From assembly GCA_028023455.1 (NCBI GenBank), contig JAQFVV010000050.1, forward strand, positions 1,816,411 through 1,880,410: a stretch of 64,000 nucleotides of DNA. Direction: 5' to 3'. A program made the translations under genes and the position numbers. Position 1 is the first letter of the stretch, and every line of letters begins with the position of its first letter. The notes under the pieces are model-generated. The model ran no database searches. It saw nothing but the letters and a program-made list of their open reading frames with translations, and was not told the origin of the DNA. Source of the stretch: Epiperipatus broadwayi. Lineage: Eukaryota > Onychophora > Udeonychophora > Euonychophora > Peripatidae. Of this stretch, positions 1 through 11,169 are shown one piece after another.

Positions 1-20
1 GTGAAATATGATTACACTTT

Positions 21-154
21 TGATTTCTTCACATTTAATGTTGAATTTAATGTTAGATTAAATATTAGTGGATTAATTATTGGTCCTTGATTTCTTCACT
101 TTTTAATGTCACATTTAATGTTGGATCAAATACTGGTAGATTAATAGTTAGTGG
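21..154. repeat. Two-copy tandem duplication, about 66 bp unit
   Basis: Two adjacent copies (21-86 and 88-154) share the frame TGATTTCTTCAC, then TTTAATGTT-rich sequence, then GATTAAT. Copies differ by small substitutions and one short indel. No coding potential is seen. Confidence 0.6.
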
Positions 155-554
155 AAATGATGCTATTGATAAAATCAACAAATGTGATGTTATTGGTGAT
201 TCGAAATATTCATTGTAAAAGAGAATTGATGTACATAATGTTTTATACAATAAATTGTGATATTCTATGGATAGATTTAAATCTGTATTTGCTCAACATT
301 AAGTTATTTACAATGGAGGTTTTTGCTTTAATAGTGTTTTATTTTACATGTGGAAAGCAATTTAAAAAGGCATATTTTATAAATATGATTGATGACTCAT
401 TAAATAAACAATATAATTGTGTTAATGTATATAAATTATGCATAGTTGTTCATTCTCATGGTCACGTTAATGTTGTGTAAAATTTTAATTGTTAAATGGT
501 ATTCAGGATGGTGTACATGCTGTAAGCTGGCCACAACTATTATATATAATAAGT

Positions 555-950
555 AAAATACATTAGAATAACTCTACAAAATTAAAAATGTCTATATAAA
601 ATTTAAAAATAATTTCCCTTCTATAATCAGCTTGTGGCTTTTTCTGCCATCTTGAGTAGCAAAACGTTAATATTTAAATCTGCTAAATTCACACTTTACA
701 AAATTAAAAATGCCTATGTAAAATTAAAAAAAATATTTTCTTGCTATAACCAGCTTATGGCTTCCTCTGCCATCTTGAGTAGCAATACATTAACATTTAA
801 ATCTCACTAAGTTCACACAATGGTAACATTCCCACGTGAATTACTAATGAAGATGGCAGAAGAAGCCATAAGCTGGTTGTAGCAAGAAAATAATTTTTTT
901 AATTTTATATAAACATTTTTAATTTTGTAGAGTTATTCTAGTGTATTTTG
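555..950. mobile_element. Inverted-repeat element with duplicated left arm
   Basis: A left terminal arm (about 555-654) is the reverse complement of a right arm (about 851-950). Both carry AACTCTACAAAATTAAAAAT at the outer side and an AGCTTRTGGCTT / AAGCCATAAGCT core. The left arm core is repeated once more in direct orientation at about 694-790, so the element has two left arms and one right arm. No transposase is encoded. It is probably a non-autonomous element; superfamily not assigned. Confidence 0.7.
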
Positions 951-999
951 TTTAATATATATATATATATAGTGGTATATGGAATATTGTAGAGTTAAT

Positions 1000-2900
1000 T
1001 CCCGAGTTTTTTATTATATTTATTTTATTTGATGTATATTTGCAACTATTTATAATATAAAAAAGATATATTTTTATTAACTGTATCTATCATAAAATAA
1101 ATATCTATGATTTTGATCTTATTCGTTAAACTCTAAATCCAAACTATAACTCTGGTGACCAAAACAAAAGAAAATGTACATATAATGATCACATACTGTT
1201 CCCGTAAATAGAAGATAGCCTTAAGTGGCTTTTATGACATTGGACAACTTTATAGCTGCATAAAATTACTCAACAAGACTTTTAAACAGTATGAAAATTT
1301 TAAAAGAAATTAACTTAGTTAAGAAAATATGAATAAAAAATAAATATAACATAGATATAATTTAGCTGCCCCCCCCCCACACACAATCAACCACTAATAA
1401 TTCAAAAATCCCAAAGAGATCACTAATGTTCATGAATCCCCAGTTGATCCCTACAAATTCATCAACTCCTTTCAAATCTCCATTAATTATGTTGTGAATT
1501 TAAGAACCAGATTATAAAGACCATAGATCGGACATTAATACTCTAATATAGAAAAAAACTTGAAATATAAAGCTTCCTAGATATTTTCACAAATAAACAG
1601 TGAGATAATAACTAGAAGATTTTTACAGGCTTTTGTATCTAAATATTAATACTTTTAATGTTCATTTTGTATGTGTGTTTATAGCTATAATATAATTAGA
1701 CAAACTTATCCATTTTGACTCTTGATTCTATTATCTATTTGATAATTAAAAAGCCCCGTATGTTTTGTTAAAAACAGGAGAATGTGTATCATAGTTAAGA
1801 AATTGTGTCTATAAGGAAGTTTTATTTTACAATAGATATTAGATTACTATATATGATGCTCTCACAGTATATATATATGTGAGTATAGATATTTGAGGTA
1901 ACAATGACCACATTGTAGATATATAAATTATTGGAGGGGGGGGGATCAGTATATCTTTCATTTCAACTTCATCATATAACAACTAGCGTTGAATGTAGGA
2001 TCATTCTCTCTCACTTCATATTACGTCTGCGCATATGTATGTATGGACGTGATATGAAAAAGTCCTAAGATATGTATAAATAATATAAATCCATCCAATT
2101 AAAAAAAATCATATTTTAAAAAAAAAAAAGAAAAAAGGGATAAAGATACGTCAAGCTTTATACACGCATGATAAATGTTAAAAATTTAACATTTAACTAT
2201 TAGCTTATTACTTCAGTAAAACAAATGATTATCTAATTAATAACTTCCATTTAATATTCTTTGCATTCTATCAGTTAGATAGCGTAAAATGTGAGGGATG
2301 ATTTGTAACTAATCCGTACGATGAATTATCATTAGTTTCCATTTCCTGTCGCTACTACCCGATATTCTAGTCACATCATAATTTATCCAGATGGCGTGTG
2401 AGCTGTCTTTCAAAATCTTCCATGCTCTAATTGTCTGTCAATCTCCTCGCACAATAGAACTGCCGATCATCATTATCTTTAATCCTCAGATGCAGAACAG
2501 AACAGTTATATTTTCCAATTACTTCAATAAATTTCATATTCAACACAATTAATATAAAGATCAGGATTTGTTTGTTTTTTTACAATTGCAGCTGTTAATA
2601 TTTCTTACGGCGAAAAAAAAAAAAAGAATATTTTTCGGTAAAAATGCTGGTTTAAAAATGAAAATAAATGTTAATTATATATTTATTACTTGAAGCCAGG
2701 ATCAAAGAGTATAGTCAAATATAAGTTCTTGTTTGTTTTTTTTTTTTTAAAAAAAACATACATATTTTTACATTTTTTATTAGTAGTAGTATATCCTATA
2801 TCTGATAGGTGTAGTGAGTGGATTTAAGATTCAGGATGCACGGAAAAAAATATATATATCTTATTTTTAAAATGCTAAAAAAGGCTTAGAAAAAAAATCA
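1000..2900. other. AT-rich non-coding stretch, nothing recognised
   Basis: Contains poly-C (about 1371-1379) and poly-G (about 1937-1944) runs, poly-A/T tracts and short TA repeats. I see no exon, tRNA or element boundary here. Confidence 0.5.
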
Positions 2901-2919
2901 AATAGCTTTATTATTTGGG

Positions 2920-3035
2920 GGTTCCTACGAAATGAAATTGCCGGAAATGCCAGAAATGGGTTCGATCCAAGAACCTTATACTCGGATACTGACGTTCTAT
3001 TACTTCATAAATCACGCAGGGCAGTGAATGAATGA
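2920..3035 (-). repeat. tRNA-like SINE fragment (tentative)
   Basis: Read on the minus strand, a GC-richer patch contains GGATCGAACCC, which resembles a pol III B box, preceded by an anticodon-arm-like stretch. No convincing cloverleaf or A box is present, so this is at most a decayed tRNA-derived SINE. Confidence 0.3.
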
Positions 3036-3530
3036 TGATGAATTATGAAAATGATATTCATGGAAATAAGAGAAAGTACATAAATTCCTTAAATTTTAAT
3101 GAAAAATGAAAAAGCAAAGTCTAAAATATATTTATTTTGATCCAATAAAACATGACTATATATAATGCACTATTATCAATTTAAAAGTTGTCCTATTTTT
3201 TTTTTCTTTTGTAAAAAATAAATAAACAAAATGTACATAAATAAAAAAAAAACGATTAGAGATATAATTAAATATTTATAGTATATAAAATTGCAAAATA
3301 AAATATGAATACAAATATATTGTTTAATATGAAACTTTTAGAGATATGTATATTGTTTTGAATAAATACAAGTATAATTTACATACTATTAATATCGTCT
3401 ATGTTCTTTATTACTTTTTACAATGCTTCTTACAACCCTCGAATGCACACAAACAGTTCTTAATTCTGAAATACTCCCATGACACGTTTTTTTTTTTTTT
3501 TATCATTTAACTGTTGAATATAATATATGA

Positions 3531-3825
3531 GTAAGAGAACAAACAGGTGTTACTGACCTCATTGAAAAAAATAAAAGACTGAAGTGGAGTTGGGCTGGAC
3601 ATATTGCTAGAAGAGATGATAATAGATGGACAATTGAAATTTTAAACTGGATTCCAAGAGATTGTAAAAGACCCAGAAAGAGACCACATATGGAATGAAT
3701 GGATGGATGAAATAAGAAAGTGTGCAGGGTGATGTGGAGAAGAGAAGCTAAAGATTGGAGAAGATGGATTGAACTTGGAGAGACCTTCATCCTGCAGTGG
3801 ATTGATAATGGGTGATGATGATGAT
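3531..3825 (+). mobile_element. RTE-type LINE, 5'-truncated 3' end
   Basis: Translates in pieces to the C-terminal tail seen in the better copy at 51355-51891, including KRLKWSWAGHIARRDDNRW, W.PRDCKRPRKRP and a final W..REAKDWRRWIELGE. It ends in a GATGATGAT tail. The frame is broken by a small insertion near 3695. This W-x-x-R-(D/E)-x-K-R / R-W-x-D-E / W-x-x-x-A-x-D-R pattern is typical of the RTE reverse transcriptase C-terminus. Confidence 0.8.
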
Positions 3826-4111
3826 TCTATATTTTAATTTTAGCCAGTATTTGTAGATGACGGTTGTAATTGGGATTAATCAGGGTAAAACAAAAACACT
3901 GTAATCAGGAGAAGTATATCTTTGAAGCTTACAAATTAGAAAGCATACTTTTGGCAATCTTTCTACTTTACACTGATATGAGAAGGATATATATATTTTT
4001 TACTTTAAGTTAGTATATTTTTTATGAGTATATAATGTTTATATATAGTGTTTTTAAAATTTTTGTTTTTATAAATATCTAAACATCATATGTTTCCTAT
4101 ACTTGCACAAT

Positions 4112-4415
4112 ATGTTAAAAACAGCAAATTCTCCACAGTCATGCCATCCAGTGACAGCCTTGTAATCAAGGGATGCAAAAAAGTTTGTGCATGAAATCCC
4201 TAACTAGTGGCTACAGACTAAAGTGCAGTATTCTCAGATTCAAGACTACTCATTGGTGGAAGTCACAAGCTAGAACTAGTCTAGAGATAATGGATGAATA
4301 GGCACTAGATAGGGATTTATGCACAAATATTCTTGCATCCATTGATCACCAAGGCTTGCCCTGGTTGCCACTACTGTATGATGACTTTGCTACTGTTTCT
4401 TATAAATGTCAAACA
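4112..4415. mobile_element. Family A hairpin retroposon copy (old)
   Basis: Degenerate copy of the family defined at 20617-20991. It has left-arm GCAAATTCTCCA, a TGATCAC / TAATCA pair around GGATGCA, and a central GAACTAGTCTAGAGATAATGG matching the CTAGTCTGGGGATATTGG core. No clear target-site duplication remains. Confidence 0.7.
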
Positions 4416-4727
4416 TCAAATACTTTATATTCATAACATTATTACTATTTCATTTATTTCCAAAGATTTTTTTTTTATTATTTCAACGAATATTTTCATT
4501 ATTTTAATCAACATTTTGTAAAAAAAAAAAAACATTTTCTTTGATACATACATTATTTAAAGTGTAAACTAGTCATATAAAATTAAATTATACAATAAGG
4601 CACTTGTGAATTGAAATAAAAAGTAAATTAAGAGTTTATTTAAGTTATGTAGCTTCAGGTCATGTTGCTAGAACTTCTTATGAACTCCTATGCAATAAAC
4701 TATTTTATTATTATATATTTTCTAGAT

Positions 4728-5044
4728 CAGGTGTGGGCAATGCAGCCCGCTAAGAGTTTTTTTTTTTTGTGGCCCACCAAAACAGTCAGAAAAATCAGTC
4801 CTGAACCAAGATTTCCTTCCCATGCGCGACCGAAAATTCCTCTCGTATTTTCCACTAGGACGGCCATGTCAATATGTATGCAGTGTAGATATGATACGGA
4901 GTGTTCTGGTTAATTTCAATTTTGTCTTTGCAACAGTAAATATATAAATTTCCAACTTTAGTGGAACCATGAACCCTCCGAAAAAATGTAAAACATATTC
5001 TTCCACAAAGTGGCCCCCAAGCCAAAAACAATTGCCCACCCCTG
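4728..5044. mobile_element. Non-autonomous hAT DNA transposon with 8-bp TSD
   Basis: Begins CAGGTGTGGGCAA and ends TTGCCCACCCCTG, near-perfect terminal inverted repeats of the CAGGGGTGGGCAA type found in many animal hAT elements. It is flanked by TTCTAGAT (4720-4727) and TTCTAAAT (5045-5052), an 8-bp target duplication with one change, as expected for hAT. The interior (317 bp in all) has GCAGCCCGC and GTGGCCCACC / GTGGCCCCC near the ends and no transposase; short ORFs over it are incidental. Confidence 0.9.
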
Positions 5045-5493
5045 TTCTAAATAATTTGATAATGGCATATGAAAAAGTGTTGTTTTCAGTAGTGACATAT
5101 TTCATGCATTTAAAATAAAAATTGTTGTTAAACATTGTTAAACAAAGGAAGCAACAAGAGAATAGATAGTTTTGGTCAAAAGTTTTTAATATGAATTGAT
5201 TAAAAGCCAGAACAAAATACTTCACCTTTTTACATTTACAGTGAGAAATGTTTCTGCTATTACTGCCTATTCAAAGGATTACTGGCAAGTTATTTTTAAT
5301 GTTTTAAATGCAAACTGTGAAAAAAATAATAAAAATAAATTATCAAACACCCAGTTTGAACAATATACTAAGGCAAGCTGGAATTCAAGATGGTTGCTAG
5401 ATGAAGTCTGCATTCTTTCTGATGTGAAATATTAACTAGGATTATATATATCGGATAAATTACTGATTATTCAATCTTATGCTAAGTGGTACT

Positions 5494-6140
5494 AGCCTTT
5501 TAACCGCTAATTATATTATTGGCCATGTGAGGTAAAAATCAAAACTTTTAATTGGCCAATTCACAAACTGAAGACAAAGTCAATTGTCAAAATATATTCA
5601 CCTTTTAATATTATATTCACTTTAGTTTCATTTGTAAAAAGTATATTAATAATTTGTCAGATTATGAAAGTGAACGAAAGTTTTTTCAAAAATAAATTTT
5701 GATTTATAATTTGAAAAATATTCGATGGTTGCTGAAATTAAAAGGAACGTCAAATCGCCAACCAAAAAGATTTGCCGATGTCATGATTTCTTCCCACTTA
5801 GCAATAAATAAATAATTCTTGCTAAAATCTTAACTATTTTTCTAAAATAATTTTTTTTAGCACTATTTTATTAAAATAATTTATAATTCGTCAAAAAATA
5901 CTGTTATAATGATCTAAAACATTTGTTTATCATTTTCGAAATAAAACAAATACCAATCATAACTCTTTACTTTTTGACAGTCATTTTCTTTGTTGTCAAA
6001 ACTTAAACAGCCAATAAGGTTGAAGAGAAAGCGATGAGAAGGTGGTGCTTTGGTTTTGTTTGACATATTTGGTCATTTTATTGATTTTTTACTTGTAAAA
6101 TAATTCAAGAGAGGGCAACATCTTACAGAACTTTTTTCCT
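5494..6140. repeat. 620-bp dispersed repeat R620, copy 1
   Basis: Aligns in direct orientation along its whole length with 22560-23190. Shared landmarks in order are ATTGGCCA-GTGAGGTAAAA, CATTTGTAAAAAGTATATT, GAAAGTTTTTTCAAAAATAA, CAGCCAAT-AG, and TTCAAGAGAG-GCA-CATCTTAC. No terminal inverted repeats or ORF were found. It is probably a non-autonomous element of unknown type. Confidence 0.7.
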
Positions 6141-6792
6141 TGTTTACAATGAATATAAATTCTCAAACGTAGTACAAAAGGTAACTGATTTAGAGTGATG
6201 TCAAATCTCCTCATGTTTACATGAATCGATCAGTTGAAAGACTAGAATGGAAATCTGCTTTAGTTTTAAGAATTTAATTCTGTATTGAATGTTCAAAAAC
6301 AACAAATGCTTTAATAAGTGAAAAATTATTATTTAATTTTCAATTTGAATGATTATCAGCTTGAGAATGAACACTATTATAGGTAAAAAAGATAGATTTC
6401 TTTATTATAATATATTGAAGCGTGCATATCTGCATGCATATATGCTTGCTTTATGTTTGCTTGAATTATACTTTCTATCATATATAATTTACTTCTCAAT
6501 ATCCACACACATTAGTAATATGTGCGGGTACAATTTCATATTTTAAAGTTAAAAGCTAATTGTTTTAAGTCACACTATTATTTTATGAAAAAAAAGCATC
6601 TTGTTAATAGCATAATCAATTAAGTAACGAAAGGTTAATATATTGCATACAAAGGGAGGAAGGTAGGAAGCCGTTACAGGAGGGAGTATAAGTGCTGTAT
6701 TTCCCTATCTATAGATACAATTGGCTGTAATAGTTACAATTGAACACCTTCCCAGTCGATACACATTTTAAGGTGTAAAATGAAAGTAAAAA

Positions 6793-6961
6793 AACAATGG
6801 CAAGGAAAACGATTCGGCTGCACACAAGGCACGAGGAACTAAAAAACTAATGGAACATCAATTACAAGCAAAAGCAGGACTAAATCCATTTAAGAATTTT
6901 AAAAAAGCGAACCCTAGACATAAAAGTAGGTATATAAGCATGGAAGGGGATATTGTATAAA
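6793..6961 (+). pseudogene. Coding-like remnant, 55 codons, unknown protein
   Basis: An open frame without an ATG start ends at TAA near 6961. It encodes a basic, coding-like peptide with KLMEHQLQAKAGLNPFKNF and then KANPRHKSRYISMEGDIV. The composition (Q, H, K, P, G) is unlike the I/N/Y/F-rich noise frames elsewhere in the window. I do not recognise the family. No splice acceptor sits directly in frame upstream, because stops lie a few codons before the start. It may be a decayed gene or transposon fragment. Confidence 0.3.
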
Positions 6962-7087
6962 AAAAATCATATATTTGGCACAAGATCCTATTAAAAGAAA
7001 TCGAATATTTGGCACTTTCTAATTAGTCATCTTGCTTAAGATTCTGTGTATTACACTTTCATTATTTGTGAAGAAGAAAATAAAATG

Positions 7088-7292
7088 TTAAAAATATCTC
7101 CCATTATGAGCAAGTAGATGGGCATCGACTTCTCCATGGTCATCAGTAAAGTTTGGCATCCAGAAAAGTTCCATCAAGATGATTAAGATCCATCTATGTT
7201 CTACCATCTCCATGCATGTCTGAAGAGCATAAACCCATATATCCATCTGCGCAGAAATCCCAAAAGTCATTATTGTCTTGCTGGTAAAATGC
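7088..7292 (-). pseudogene. Coding-like remnant with frame breaks, unknown protein
   Basis: On the minus strand a CAG (the top end of this interval) is followed by a coding-like stretch. One frame gives NNDFWDFCADGYMGLCSSD and MHGDGRT, then a stop. After that MDLNHLDGTFLDAKLY appears, and in a shifted frame DDHGEVDAHLLAHNGRYF ends at a stop. An open 60-aa frame also runs through it from 7270. The switching frames suggest a frameshifted pseudogene or transposon relic. I do not recognise it. Confidence 0.3.
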
Positions 7293-7564
7293 TTTAATTT
7301 TATTCAAAGGATTATCTGAAAGTTTGTGATGACAGCATTTGACTTTTATCTATAACTGGACTAATCCCATAATATTATTGGCATGCTTTTCTTAGAATAA
7401 TTCATATTTTATTTATACTTATAACACCCAAATTAAAATAAAAGACAGTGCTGCGATTAATATTATTTTCTTTCTTTTGCAGGTGTTGCTGGCCTAACTG
7501 GTGACAGTTGGAATAAGAAATAGATAATCTTTAGATTCATGAAAACAGACTTTAATGTCATGTT

Positions 7565-7660
7565 CTCACCCAGGGCTGTTCATTCTTTTGGCATCTCTGT
7601 GCCACAATGGGAAAATAAAAGTTGCCTTGGGCCACACCTTAATTGTATAAACATCACTGG
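7565..7660. mobile_element. hAT-like terminal fragment (tentative)
   Basis: CAGGGCTGTTCATTCTTTTG followed by GCCACAATGGG and TTGGGCCACACC resembles the ends of hAT elements of the CAGGGGT-type with GGGCCACA repeats. No matching other end or TSD could be delimited. Confidence 0.35.
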
Positions 7661-7679
7661 AAGCTAGTAAGCAAATAAT

Positions 7680-9140
7680 AAGATCTGAGTATAATTCTCA
7701 TGATATCTACCATTACAGACGAGCAAAATATTCCTTACATAATAATCCTAATTATGTAGTGGCCTGTTCACATAGTCTTTTAAAATTGTTAAGCACATTC
7801 CACATTTGTGCGCACTTATATATAAAATGTAAATATTTAAGTAATAAAACACCGCTGATATTCTTTTTATATTTTTTTAATTATAAAAGTAAAAGAAAAT
7901 ACTTAGTAAGATATTCAATATTGTATTTGAGAATATATATCCATTTATTTTAGTCACATTAACATGTAATAACAAAACAAAATCTCATAATACTTCAGGT
8001 AAGTTTACAATTTTGTGTTTGTACACATTCGTAGCTATCCTGGGCTCCATTCAGTCCACACACTAGACACCCTTGCTGTAACTAATTAGAATATTGTATC
8101 AAAGATGAGAGTCAGTACAGGAAATAAATGAATGACTTAAAATTCACGAATACTAAATTTAGGATAATGCTCTAATTAATTATTCAGCCAAAGTTTTTGA
8201 TTAAATATCTTAATTGGATATTGCCACCATAAATTCAGTATTCACAATTATAAAGGTTACTAGTTGAATCCCATGTTACCAATCCATAGTAGATTAGCAA
8301 TATCAGAAAAAGAAAAGAAAATATCATTCAAACTATTTATTATACATCATACCAACACATTTTATTTTACCAAGAATTGATTATATTTAGAAAAGTATAA
8401 ATAAAATTTGGAATTTTTCCAAAAACATATAAAAGCTGCAATATGAAAATAATCTAACATATAACTTAAAATAGTTGAACTCTTCATAGTCTCAAATAAC
8501 ATAATTTAAATTATGTAGTAGTATGCATAATAGTTATTTCTATTACTTCAATACAAACCAGTCTTAAAAAGAAGTATGTTTGTACATTGAATAAAAATAT
8601 ATACATAATTATGTTTTATTAGTAATTACTTGCGGATATGTGACCAGGTCATTTAGCAGAAAAGCAATACCAAGACTTTGGACCAAGTAACAAACTGTGA
8701 AGATATGTATATTAGCATTAATAGATAAAAAAAGAAGAAGACAAACTAGTAATACTGATTTCATTGTACAAGAACGGACATCATATAAATGTCTTAAAAT
8801 AGAACCATAACAAGAGGAAAAACATGTAAATAGATCATGTGAGAAAGATGACAAAGATAAGAAAGTTTGTTGATATATGGCATGAAAAAAAAGAGTGAAA
8901 TAAAAAACCCATTAAATTTAGTGAGATCTTATGTAGTGAATAAATGTTTAGAAATTATAGATATATAGTGGTATTCCTCTTGCTGAAATTCAAATATAGT
9001 AAATCAATACAAACAATGTTCAAATACTTCATCAGTGTTACCTTTATTTACAAACACAGATTGCATACAGGTAGTCCTATCATTGTATTTTACCAATGGT
9101 TGCATCATTATATATATATATAATATTGCTAAAGATATTA
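7680..9140. other. AT-rich non-coding stretch, nothing recognised
   Basis: Short ORFs here (for example minus 8609-8854) have no recognisable domains and low-complexity composition. A TA microsatellite sits near 9110-9124. Confidence 0.5.
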
Positions 9141-9149
9141 ATATATGAT

Positions 9150-9370
9150 GGATCTAAATTAATTTCAGTCCTATATGGCTATTTATGTTAGATAGCTGAA
9201 TTTAAAGACATATAGATGTCTGAAAATTTCAGATTTTCTACTTAATAGTTAAGTATTCGATAAATGCTGGCTCAAGTTTGTATTTTAGATCTAGTGTCTG
9301 AATGTCCTAGCACCTTACTGAAGAAAGATATTAGCTTAAAACTGGTTTGGGGGTAGAGAGAATTCTAGAT
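9150..9370 (-). repeat. Dispersed repeat R388, partial inverted copy
   Basis: The reverse complement of this segment aligns with 10860-11050. Both contain GACACTAGAT, AAAATCTGAAATTTTCAGAC (here inverted), ACAT-ATG-TCT and AGCTAT-CAACT landmarks. It is the partner of the insertion described at 10745-11132. Confidence 0.65.
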
Positions 9371-10711
9371 ATTGATATTAAATGCTTTTTCTTGTGTCAT
9401 TTATTGAAAAAACTTGTTTAGAGCTACTAGCACACATTATATTACATTTGTAAATACAAACTAATTAAGTCACATGATGTATGAATTAGTTTTCCTTACT
9501 AAATATATATGTGTGTGTGCTCACATGAACATGTGTTTGTAAGTATGTTATAAATAAGTCAACATATCTTAAATTACATGTACACAAATCTGAAGTTGTC
9601 AGTTTCAATCGTATATAATACTTCTACGATGGTTCATATACATGAAAACATTGTCAAATCACACTTCAGTATACATGCATTTCAGAAGTAGAACCATTTG
9701 TCAGTTGCCTCGGAGCACATCCAATCACACATCAAATATTATGCATAATAATTGGAGTTAACACCTCATCAAATTTATTATATATAATTTAAAGTATCTT
9801 AACTTATCTTTTATATATTTTGATGAGGTCTTTGTCACTTAATTCATATATAGCTATATTGGAATAAACTAATTTGTAAAAAACTAGTGCAGTGCTAATT
9901 CCATGTTCTAACAACAAATCAATTAACACTACTTAATTACTATAGCATATTCGCTATTATGTTTGCGTTGTTTAATGGCTCTGTTCCGAATCAGCGGACG
10001 AAGAATATTTCTGAAATGCATGTAAGCTTCACGGTGATTTGTCAATTTTTTTCACTTATTATAGCAGATGTATTAGATATCTTATATTCAACAACTAGAA
10101 CTGACATATTTCCAGACTTAATATATATATATACAAATATATGCACGTACAGTATACATATAAAATGATTACTTGAATTCATTTTATTTATTGTTGGAAA
10201 GAAGTGGAATGAATTGTTCAAATATAAAAATTAATGATAAATTTGTGACACAAAAATTTCTTTATTTTTCTGCTACCATAGTTTACAAATTATATTCTTC
10301 AGCATGGCTGGATTTATTTTTGAAATTCGAAAAAATTCTTCTGCAAGCCTTAATTTTCTGTTTTGCTTCATATACCCCTGGGCTTTTGTGTGGCTCACAG
10401 CTTGTTTTAACTACTGTTTATTTCAGCTAATCCTCCTCAAGATTATTCTTTATTCCTGACAATAATGTTCTCAACAATCGCATCTTCAATTTTTCCCTCT
10501 ATTTAAAGAAACCTACTGATGACAAAAATAAATCAAAAGTTTATTAAAACTGTCATAAAAATTAATAGGAAAAAAACTTTGAAAATAAAAATAAAAAAAG
10601 GAAATGTAATTTACTGAATATATATATATGATGTTTTTGTGTCTTTGTATCTTTTTAAAATATAGGTGCGTTAATGTTTATATATAGATGTGTAGGCAAA
10701 TACTGCAATTA

Positions 10712-11165
10712 TATAAACAATGAGGATTGCCAATTCCTCAACAAGCTTTGTGATAAATGCTTAGCCGGAGCCAGCACTTAAAATATCTCTGTCAGGAACC
10801 TCCCCCAAACCCCTGACCATGGTTTCATGCTTTGGCACTCCTCAGAGAGGTGACAGGGTAGGTTCAGACACTAGATATAAAAATACCAACCCAAAGCCAA
10901 GCACTTATCTAAAAGTTATCTATTGAGTGGAAAATCTGAAATTTTCAGACATTTACATGTCTTCAAACCCAGCTATCCAACTCAAATAGCTATATGGGGC
11001 TGATAGATCTTCAGCCATACCATATATTAGTAGTCTTAGCAATATAACATTACATAAGACTTAAGGCTGAGACTATAAATAGTCAAAATAAGAGCCACAG
11101 ATCACATGACCCTATCTCTTAAGCTTGTAAGTTATAAACAATGAGGATTGCCAATTCCTCAACAA
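10712..11165. mobile_element. R388 insertion flanked by exact 33-bp direct repeats
   Basis: An identical 33-bp segment starting TATAAACAATGAGGATTGCC occurs at 10712-10744 and 11133-11165. Between them are 388 bp of unique-looking, relatively GC-rich sequence that recurs inverted at 9150-9370. Just inside, ACAAGCT and AGCTTGT form a 7-bp inverted pair that could be short termini. No ORF is present. The direct repeats are far longer than usual target duplications. Confidence 0.7.
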
Positions 11166-11169
11166 TTAT

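Noticed and set aside
3503-3790. 95-aa minus ORF beginning MKVSPSSIHLLQSLASLLH (and similar plus ORF at 51332)
   Set aside because: Antisense of the RTE 3' end; it recurs because the repeat recurs.
4662-4913. 83-aa plus ORF
   Set aside because: Most of it lies inside the hAT element 4728-5044 and reads across its terminal repeat.
7484-7530. Plus-strand terminal exon after TTCTTTTGCAG (reads GVAGLTGDSWNKK-stop)
   Set aside because: Good acceptor but only 13 codons, no homology recognised, and opposite to the DNAAF11 strand.
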